Source: Candidatus Nomurabacteria bacterium (GTDB lineage: Bacteria > Patescibacteriota > Minisyncoccia > Phycocordibacterales > UBA9973). Taken from it: a stretch of 6,197 nt of DNA. The stretch spans positions 1 to 6,197 of the forward strand of contig CALRFE010000045.1 of NCBI GenBank assembly GCA_943356425.1, in the 5' to 3' direction. The stretch's first letter is position 1, and the number at the start of each line of letters is the position of its first letter. Both the position numbers and the translations under genes were made by a program. Below, piece by piece: positions 1-5,213 of this stretch. The notes under the pieces are model-generated. The model did not search any database. It saw only the letters and a list, made by a program, of their open reading frames with translations, and had not been told where the DNA came from.

Positions 1-1245
1 GTGGCAAAAGCAATTTGGGGGCTCATGCAAAAAGGAATGCCCGACCAGACGAAAAGTATTTCCGAACAAGCGATCTATATCGGCGAGTGTTATTCTTTCG
101 GCGCGGGGATCTACGAAGATGATGAGGTCAAAAAACAAGAAATCGATGCGATCAATAAAAAAATTTACAACAAAAGCGATCCAGAAATAAATAAGATATA
201 TGAGTGGGGAAGAAAGCTGACGCTCGAAGCGTTTGAAGAAATTTACAAAACACTCGGTTCTCATTTTGATCGTTATTATTTCGAATCTGAAATGGCGCCG
301 ATCGGTGAAAAAATTGTCCGAGAAAATATCGGTCCTGTGTTCGAGGAATCCGACCCCGTACCAGAGCAAGCTCGGTACGGGGCAGGTGCCGCGATTATTT
401 TTCGAGCAGAAAAATACGATCCGAAACTGCACACGCGAGTCTTCATCAATTCGCAAGGTCTTCCGACGTATGAGACAAAAGAAATTGGACTTACGGTTAC
501 AAAATTTCAAGAAAAAAATCCTAATATTTCTATCGTTACAACTGCTATTGAACAGGCAGATTATATGCGCGTCGTTGAAAAAGCAATTTCGCTCATGCAT
601 CCGGAGTATGCAAGCCGTATGAAGCACGTTACCCATGGCATGATGCGTTTTGCAACAGGGAAGATGAGCTCTCGTACGGGGAATGTTGTCACTGGTGAAT
701 CGCTCATTCGCGACGTTCGCGCAGAAATCATGGAGAAAATTGCTGATCGCGGATTTGATGCTATGACAAAAGAAAAAGTAGCAGCTGAAGTCGGTATTGC
801 AGCGCTCAAATATTCGATCCTTAAACAATCGCTCGGCGCAGATATTATCTATGATTTTGAAAAATCCATTTCGTTTGAAGGTGATTCAGGTCCGTACCTA
901 CAATATAGCTTCGCGCGCGCAAAATCTATTATTGCGAAAGCAGGAGACCAGGTGTCAGGTGTCAGGTGTCAGGTGTCAGAAAACTGGGAGACAACTGAAG
1001 TTGAAAAATTATTGTATCGTTTTCCTGAAGTTGTTCTCCGTGCGAAAGAAGAATATGAGCCACATCATATTGCGACCTATTTGATTGATCTATCGCGTGC
1101 ATTCAATACTTTTTATGGCAATACAAAAATCTTGGAAGTTGGGGATGCGACGTCGCCATACAAAATCGCGCTTACGCAAGCATTTGCGATTGTTGTAAAA
1201 AATGGATTGTATCTTTTGGGGATTGAGACTCCGGAGAAAATGTAA
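1..1245 (+). CDS. argS: Arginyl-tRNA synthetase, C-terminal two-thirds (5' truncated by window edge)
   Basis: Class I synthetase that charges tRNA-Arg with arginine in the cytoplasm. The frame is open from base 1; the GTG there is not the true start. At 414 residues it lacks roughly the first quarter to third of a usual 550-580-residue ArgRS, including the HIGH-type motif. Visible from base 1: the rest of the catalytic domain (LHTRVFINSQGLPTY near residues 143-157, DYMRVVEKAISLMHP at 187-201), the KMSKS-equivalent KMSSRTGNVV at 221-230, then the helical anticodon-binding domain starting near GPYLQYSFARAKSI (297-310) and ending in the typical LLGIETPEKM. Two stretches depart from the family pattern and coincide with DNA repeats: PVPEQARYGA at 119-128 (palindrome) and DQVSGVRCQVS at 316-326 (heptamer array). 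Both keep the frame, so the enzyme is probably functional. A terminator follows 55 nt after the TAA. Confidence 0.96.
   Translation: MAKAIWGLMQKGMPDQTKSISEQAIYIGECYSFGAGIYEDDEVKKQEIDAINKKIYNKSDPEINKIYEWGRKLTLEAFEEIYKTLGSHFDRYYFESEMAPIGEKIVRENIGPVFEESDPVPEQARYGAGAAIIFRAEKYDPKLHTRVFINSQGLPTYETKEIGLTVTKFQEKNPNISIVTTAIEQADYMRVVEKAISLMHPEYASRMKHVTHGMMRFATGKMSSRTGNVVTGESLIRDVRAEIMEKIADRGFDAMTKEKVAAEVGIAALKYSILKQSLGADIIYDFEKSISFEGDSGPYLQYSFARAKSIIAKAGDQVSGVRCQVSENWETTEVEKLLYRFPEVVLRAKEEYEPHHIATYLIDLSRAFNTFYGNTKILEVGDATSPYKIALTQAFAIVVKNGLYLLGIETPEKM
354..382. repeat. Palindromic in-frame insertion in argS
   Basis: CCCCGTACC (354-362) and GGTACGGGG (374-382) are perfect 9-bp inverted arms. Between them GAGC (364-367) and GCTC (370-373) continue the dyad around a central AA, with A363 as a single bulge. 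In protein terms it adds about ten residues, PVPEQARYGA, between ESD and GAAIIFRAEK, where ArgRS normally runs on directly as SDGA(I/V)(I/V)F. An insertion of 30 nt keeps the frame. It resembles in concept the Rickettsia palindromic elements that insert in frame into genes, but I cannot assign it to a named family. As RNA it would form a strong hairpin within the message. Confidence 0.75.
949..979. repeat. Heptamer tandem repeat (CAGGTGT)x4.4 inside argS
   Basis: CAGGTGT occurs four times back to back (949-976), followed by CAG (977-979). Because 7 is not a multiple of 3, the array reads through all three phases and encodes QVSGVRCQVS in ArgRS. It lies in the linker after the QYSFARAKSI motif, where the family usually has a short variable linker. 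Gain or loss of three units (21 nt) keeps the frame; one or two units would break argS. Confidence 0.85.
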
Positions 1246-1300
1246 TTCTCGTGGATAAGGAGAAGTGGAAAAGGAATAGTGAAGAAGAAAAAATAAATAA

Positions 1301-1330
1301 AAAAAATCATTCGGTGAGGAATGATTTTTT
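1301..1330 (+). terminator. Intrinsic terminator after argS
   Basis: AAAAAATCATTC (1301-1312) and GAATGATTTTTT (1319-1330) pair perfectly over 12 bp around a GGTGAG loop. The A-tract upstream and T-tract downstream form the outer stem, giving the usual U-run. The dyad could also terminate from the other strand. It separates argS from the independently promoted ileS unit. Confidence 0.85.
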
Positions 1331-1546
1331 CGTTTGAGAGTTTATAGGTTTAGATTGTTGATTTGGATTTTATTGAGAGGAGGTTTTGAAGAGTGGGTGG
1401 GGGTTGGGGGATATAAAATGTTGGTCAGCAATATATTGCTATATTTTTGGGGAAGGTACGAAAGTAACTTACTTCTAATGTACCACTGCCAATAACAGGT
1501 AACAAGTGTGTATCTGTGGATAACTTTGTTGCCCCAATAATACTGT
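1331..1546. other. Non-coding spacer between the argS terminator and the ileS promoter
   Basis: I see no convincing gene here on either strand. Contents: an AGGAGG Shine-Dalgarno-like hexamer at 1378-1383 before a seven-codon GTG mini-ORF (1393-1416); a G-rich stretch at 1395-1410; a 14-bp perfect palindrome AGCAATATATTGCT at 1427-1440 followed by ATATTTTT; a possible hairpin with GGTAC/GTACC arms at 1455-1459 and 1480-1484; and a DnaA-box 9-mer at 1515-1523. None has a proven role. Confidence 0.6.
1515..1523 (-). promoter_or_regulatory. Perfect DnaA-box 9-mer upstream of the ileS promoter
   Basis: TGTGGATAA on the + strand is TTATCCACA on the - strand, the consensus DnaA box. It ends 23 bp before the ileS -35 element. 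A one-mismatch relative in the same orientation, CGTGGATAA, is at 1250-1258 just after the argS stop. GGTAACAA (1498-1505) and TTGTTGCC (1526-1533) flank the box as near-complementary arms with one G-U. Binding is inference; an isolated 9-mer can occur by chance. Confidence 0.35.
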
Positions 1547-1574
1547 TTGAAATTTAATGCTATGTATGTATAAT
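1547..1574 (+). promoter_or_regulatory. Sigma70-type promoter of the ileS operon
   Basis: TTGAAA (1547-1552) and TATAAT (1569-1574) are separated by 16 bp, a near-consensus housekeeping promoter. The start point would be about 1580-1582, directly in front of the T-box Stem I, which supports the assignment. It should drive ileS, the HAD gene and the MBL gene. Confidence 0.75.
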
Positions 1575-1582
1575 TGGAATAT

Positions 1583-1711
1583 AAGCGTTGAAGAGGCTAT
1601 CACCTCTGAGCTTTGGGAAGAAATGCCTTTTGGCACGTAGAGCCCAGTAAATGAGAAGCCCCGTCAAAGGCGGGTAAAAAGTAAGGTGGTACCACGAGGA
1701 AACTCGTCCTT
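1583..1711 (+). promoter_or_regulatory. T-box riboswitch (tRNA-Ile), very short Stem I
   Basis: T-box leaders sense uncharged tRNA. Stem I: AAGC (1583-1586) with GCTT (1610-1613), then AGAGG (1592-1596) with CCTCT (1603-1607), closing a CTATCA loop that holds the AUC isoleucine codon (1599-1601) followed by A. The internal loop GTTGA/GA fits a kink-turn. Stem II: TGCC/GGCA with a TTTT loop at 1624-1635 and an outer GGG/CCC helix (1615-1617/1643-1645) flanking a purine-rich internal loop. An F-box-like CCCGTCA (1660-1666) with CGGG at 1671-1674 follows. Antiterminator: AAGG (1683-1686) with CCTT (1708-1711), the UGGUACC bulge (1687-1693), and ACGAG/CTCGT closing a GAAA tetraloop (1699-1702). 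The U of UGGU matches an A discriminator, as in tRNA-Ile. The downstream gene is ileS, so codon, bulge and target agree. Stem I lacks the distal domain of classic Firmicutes T-boxes. Confidence 0.93.
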
Positions 1712-1754
1712 GCATCATGACTTTGTCGTGATTTAAGGACGAGTTTTTATTTTT
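1700..1754 (+). terminator. T-box leader terminator, competing with the antiterminator
   Basis: AAACTCGTCCTT (1700-1711) pairs with AAGGACGAGTTT (1735-1746). Inside, ATCATGAC (1714-1721) pairs with GTCGTGAT (1725-1732), one pair being G-U, around a TTT loop. T-runs follow at 1744-1748 and 1750-1754. The left arm shares CTCGTCCTT (1703-1711) with the antiterminator, so the two structures exclude each other. This indicates transcriptional control: charged tRNA-Ile terminates, uncharged tRNA-Ile reads through. Confidence 0.9.
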
Positions 1755-1766
1755 ATATAAAACAGT

Positions 1767-4700
1767 ATGGAAGAAAAAAATACACAAAACAAATCTGCTG
1801 CAGCGCTTCGAGAAGAAAAAATTCTCGAGTTTTGGCAACAGGAAAAGATTTTTGAGAAATCACTCACTAAGGAATCTCCAAAAGGCGACTATGTATTTTA
1901 CGATGGTCCACCATTCGCAACAGGACTTCCGCACTACGGACATATTCTCGGTTCGACCGCCAAAGATGTCATTGGTCGTTACCAGACGATGCAAGGGTAT
2001 CGTGTGCCACGCCGTTGGGGATGGGATTGCCATGGACTGCCGATTGAAAATATCGTTGAAAAAGATTTAAAAGTTTCTGGTCATGTGGAGATTGAAGCAC
2101 TTGGTGTAGAAAAATTTGTAGAACACGCGCGCAGTAAGGTGCTCACGTACGTGCATGAATGGAAAAAGACCGTCGATCGCATCGGACGATGGGTGGATTT
2201 TGATGGTGGATATAAGACGATGGACAACACCTTCATTGAAAGCGTCTGGTGGGCGCTCGGTGAACTCAATAAGAAAGAATTGCTGTACGAAGGTGTGCGC
2301 GTGCTCGCGTATTGCCCTCGTTGTGAGACACCGATCGCAAAATCAGAAATTGCGATGGACAATTCATACAAAGACATCACAGATATTTCTGTGTATGTCA
2401 ATTTCCCGTTGGTTGAAGATCCGAATGTAAATCTTCTTGGTTGGACGACGACACCATGGTCACTTCCGGGAGATATCGTGCTTGCAGTGAATGCTGAGGC
2501 GATGTATGTGAAAGTCCGTATCGATGGAAAATTCTATGTGCTCGCAAAGGATCGAGTGGAAGCTGTGCTCAAAGATAGGCAATACGAAGTTGTTGAAAAA
2601 TTCAAGGGCGACACACTTGTTGGTAAAAAATATGTTCCGCCGTTCGATTATTACACAAGAGTGCCAGCATTTTCCGATAATCCAAAATCCTGGACGGTCG
2701 TCGCTGCGGATTTTGTCACGACGACCGACGGTACGGGTATTGCGCACGAAGCGCCTGCGTTCGGTGAAGATGATGCTGCGCTCGCAAAAAAAGAAAATAT
2801 TCCATTCATCATTCATGTAACACCTGAAGGAAAGTTTGCGCCTGAGGTGACAGATTTTGCCGGCATGCCGGTCAAGCCAAAAGGAGAAGAAAAAGATGCT
2901 CATCAAAAGACGGATATTGAGATCATAAAATATCTTGCGGCAAAAAATCTTCTTTTCAAAAAAGAAAAGATACTCCACTCGTACCCACATTGCTATCGTT
3001 GTGAGACTCCACTTTTTTATTATGCGCTCCCCTCATGGTTTATCAATATCCAAAAAGTGAAAGATGCGATGCTCGACACCGCAAAAAAAATAGATTGGAT
3101 ACCTTCGCACCTAAAAGATGGACGATTTAAGAATACGATGGAATCCGCCCCTGACTGGAATATTTCACGTAATCGATATTGGGCGAGTCCGATCCCGGTC
3201 TGGAAATCAAAGACCGGTAAGCTCATGTTCGTGAGCTCTGTCGAGGATCTGAAGGCAAAGACGAAAAAATCCGGCAACAGATATTTTGTCATGCGCCACG
3301 GAGAAGGCGAGCATAATCTCAAACATTTGTGTAGCTTTAAGGATGAATCTTCTGCGCATTTGACCGAACAGGGGAAAGAGGAAGTCCGCATGCGCGCACA
3401 AGATCTAAAAAATAAAAAAATCGATGTTATGATCGTTTCTCCTTTTATACGGACAAAAGAGACCGCGATGATCCTCAAAGACGAGCTCGACCTTTCGGAC
3501 GATCAAATGGTGATCGATGAACGAATTCGCGAATTAAATCCGGGAGAATTTGATAATAAGAATTGGAAAGAACATGGTGCTTGGATCCATTCGCAACCAA
3601 ATAGGTTTCTTGCTCGCCCTGAAGGTGGAGAGAGTTATTCGGATGCAAAAATTCGCCTCGGGGATTTCATCTACGATATCGAAGAGCGATTCGAAGATAA
3701 AAATATCCTGATTGTTGGCCATGGTATCGCGCTTGAAATGTTTCCTGGAATTGTTGAGGGTGCAGGAGAACAACGTTCCTTAGAACTGCACGATATTGCT
3801 CCGAGCGAAACGGCGGCACTCATCGAACTTCCATTTGTCCCACTCCCGCATAACGCAAATTACGAGATTGATCTGCATCGCCCGTATATCGATTCGATCA
3901 TACTTATCGATGATGCGGGTGAAGAATACCATCGCATTCCTGAAGTCATCGACTGCTGGTTTGAATCAGGTTCGATGCCATTCGCGCAGGACCACTATCC
4001 GTTTGAACGGCCTGACTGGAAAGAGAAAAATTTCCCAGCAGGATTTGTTGCAGAATATATCGCACAGACGCGAACCTGGTTCTACTATACGCATATCATC
4101 TCCGCTATTTTATTCGGGAAAGCGCCATTTGAACATGTCGTCACGACGGGAACATTGCTTGCCGAAGACGGACAGAAAATGTCTAAATCGAAGAATAATT
4201 TTCCTGACCCGTGGATTCTCTTTGATAAGTATGGTGTTGATCCGCTCCGTCTGTACCTGATGTCGTCACCGCTTATGAAGGGTGAGGATGCGAATTTCTC
4301 AGAAAAAGCGGTGCATGATATCGCGAGCAAATTGATCGGACGGCTCGACAACGTCGTGCAATTTTATGAACTGTACCGAGATAGTAATCTCGAGAGTAAA
4401 GATACAAGAGAAGAGAGAAAAGAAAATACAAATGTGTTGGATGTTTGGATACTTGTGCGACTCAACCAATTGATCAGTGAAGTAACACAAGGAATGACAG
4501 CATATGATCTTGTCGAAGCGACACGGCCACTTGACCTGTTTGTGGACGATCTTTCGACGTGGTATTTGCGCCGTTCACGCGATCGAATGAAAGATGGAGA
4601 TATCGACGCGAAAAAGACCTTGTACTATGTACTCAAAACATTTGCAGTTGCGCTTGCGCCATTTGCACCGTTTACGGCCGAGGATATCTGGCGTCGCTTG

Positions 4701-5213
4701 CGCCAAGGGAATGACGAAATTTCAGTACACCTTATTGATTGGCCACAAGCGAAGATAAAAGATCAAAGAGAAGAGATCATAGATGAAATGCAAAAAATAC
4801 GCGAGATCGTAACACTCGGATTACAAGCGCGACAAAAGGCAGGTATACCAGTACGACAACCGCTCGCAAAGATTTTAGCTAGTGGCTTTCAGGTGTCAGA
4901 TGAATACCAAGAAATTCTCAAAGACGAACTCAACGTAAAAGAAGTTGTCTCAGAAAAAGGCGAAGAGAAAAAAATCGAACTCGATATGAAAATTACTCCC
5001 GAACTCAAACATGAAGGGGATTTCCGCGAGCTCGTACGTGCAGTACAAGATACTCGAAAGAAAGAAGGACTGACGCCGAGCGATATCATCGTGCTCGTAC
5101 TTCCCGAAAATATGAAAGAAACCGTCGCTGGTTTTGAAGAAGAAATGAAAAAAACGGTGCTTGCGAAAGAAATCACTTTTTCTGGAGAAGAAATAAAAGT
5201 TGAAAAACAATGA
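1767..5213 (+). CDS. ileS: Isoleucyl-tRNA synthetase with an embedded histidine-phosphatase domain
   Basis: Class I synthetase that charges tRNA-Ile and edits mischarged valine. The 1148 residues run in order: the catalytic start with HYGH at 56-59 (HIGH motif, in the form used by the eukaryote-like IleRS clade); Cys pairs YCPRC (182-186) and CYRC (409-412); the CP1 editing domain with GWTTTPW (225-231) and GTGIAHEAP to D336 (H327 and D336 match the known editing His and Asp); NISRNRYW (465-472); then an inserted histidine-phosphatase domain, about 504-690; DLHRPYID (702-709); DCWFESGSMPFAQ (729-741); KMSKS (804-808); anticodon-binding helices with WYLRRSRDR (932-940); and a C-terminal tail. 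Without the insert it would be about 960 residues. The start follows the T-box terminator by 12 nt and gives the expected N-terminus, but no clear Shine-Dalgarno precedes it. The stop overlaps the next gene by ATGA. Confidence 0.97.
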   Translation: MEEKNTQNKSAAALREEKILEFWQQEKIFEKSLTKESPKGDYVFYDGPPFATGLPHYGHILGSTAKDVIGRYQTMQGYRVPRRWGWDCHGLPIENIVEKDLKVSGHVEIEALGVEKFVEHARSKVLTYVHEWKKTVDRIGRWVDFDGGYKTMDNTFIESVWWALGELNKKELLYEGVRVLAYCPRCETPIAKSEIAMDNSYKDITDISVYVNFPLVEDPNVNLLGWTTTPWSLPGDIVLAVNAEAMYVKVRIDGKFYVLAKDRVEAVLKDRQYEVVEKFKGDTLVGKKYVPPFDYYTRVPAFSDNPKSWTVVAADFVTTTDGTGIAHEAPAFGEDDAALAKKENIPFIIHVTPEGKFAPEVTDFAGMPVKPKGEEKDAHQKTDIEIIKYLAAKNLLFKKEKILHSYPHCYRCETPLFYYALPSWFINIQKVKDAMLDTAKKIDWIPSHLKDGRFKNTMESAPDWNISRNRYWASPIPVWKSKTGKLMFVSSVEDLKAKTKKSGNRYFVMRHGEGEHNLKHLCSFKDESSAHLTEQGKEEVRMRAQDLKNKKIDVMIVSPFIRTKETAMILKDELDLSDDQMVIDERIRELNPGEFDNKNWKEHGAWIHSQPNRFLARPEGGESYSDAKIRLGDFIYDIEERFEDKNILIVGHGIALEMFPGIVEGAGEQRSLELHDIAPSETAALIELPFVPLPHNANYEIDLHRPYIDSIILIDDAGEEYHRIPEVIDCWFESGSMPFAQDHYPFERPDWKEKNFPAGFVAEYIAQTRTWFYYTHIISAILFGKAPFEHVVTTGTLLAEDGQKMSKSKNNFPDPWILFDKYGVDPLRLYLMSSPLMKGEDANFSEKAVHDIASKLIGRLDNVVQFYELYRDSNLESKDTREERKENTNVLDVWILVRLNQLISEVTQGMTAYDLVEATRPLDLFVDDLSTWYLRRSRDRMKDGDIDAKKTLYYVLKTFAVALAPFAPFTAEDIWRRLRQGNDEISVHLIDWPQAKIKDQREEIIDEMQKIREIVTLGLQARQKAGIPVRQPLAKILASGFQVSDEYQEILKDELNVKEVVSEKGEEKKIELDMKITPELKHEGDFRELVRAVQDTRKKEGLTPSDIIVLVLPENMKETVAGFEEEMKKTVLAKEITFSGEEIKVEKQ
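3276..3836 (+). other. Histidine phosphatase (PGM-like) domain inserted in IleRS
   Basis: IleRS residues about 504-690 match the branch-1 histidine phosphatase superfamily (phosphoglycerate mutase-like). The sequence shows YFVMRHGEGEHN with the phospho-accepting His at 511 within RHG (510-512), SPFIRTKETA with the second Arg at 562, ERIRELNPGEF with the acid/base-type Glu at 589, PEGGES at 618-623, and LIVGHG with the second His at 652. All expected active-site residues are present, and the length of about 187 residues fits a whole domain. It interrupts the IleRS stretch that normally joins SVEDL directly to DLHRPYID. The flanks on both sides are recognisable IleRS with no stop or frame change, so this is an in-frame insertion rather than a misassembly at a gene boundary. 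The substrate is unknown. Confidence 0.92.
4890..4900. repeat. Single copy of the argS heptamer motif inside ileS
   Basis: CAGGTGTCAGA repeats exactly the terminal 11 nt of the heptamer array in argS (970-980). Here it encodes QVSD in the ileS 3' region. One 11-mer match could be chance. It could also be a single-unit remnant or seed of the same repeat family. Confidence 0.35.

Noticed and set aside
1..3. GTG at base 1 as the argS start
   Set aside because: The protein lacks the ArgRS N-terminal region and HIGH-type motif, so the gene begins upstream of the window.
1250..1523. Replication origin in the argS-ileS spacer
   Set aside because: Only one perfect and one imperfect DnaA box, more than 250 bp apart, with no dnaA/dnaN neighbours and no box cluster.
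2695..2727. 9-bp inverted repeat CGGTCGTCG/CGACGACCG in the ileS editing region
   Set aside because: It encodes the conserved VVAADFVTTTDG stretch of IleRS with no extra residues, so it is probably a codon-driven coincidence rather than an inserted element.
2460..2990. 176-codon open frame on the minus strand opposite ileS
   Set aside because: It lies fully inside ileS, is rich in Phe, Ile, Arg and Cys as expected of an antisense shadow, and shows no recognisable motif.
3524..3535. AATTCGCGAATT 12-bp palindrome in the phosphatase domain
   Set aside because: It encodes the conserved RIREL segment around the catalytic Glu, so it is explained by coding.
3270..3840. Frameshifted or fused separate phosphatase gene, or chimeric assembly
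   Set aside because: The frame is continuous, IleRS motifs resume correctly after the domain, and codon usage looks like the neighbours; a true in-frame insertion is the simpler reading.
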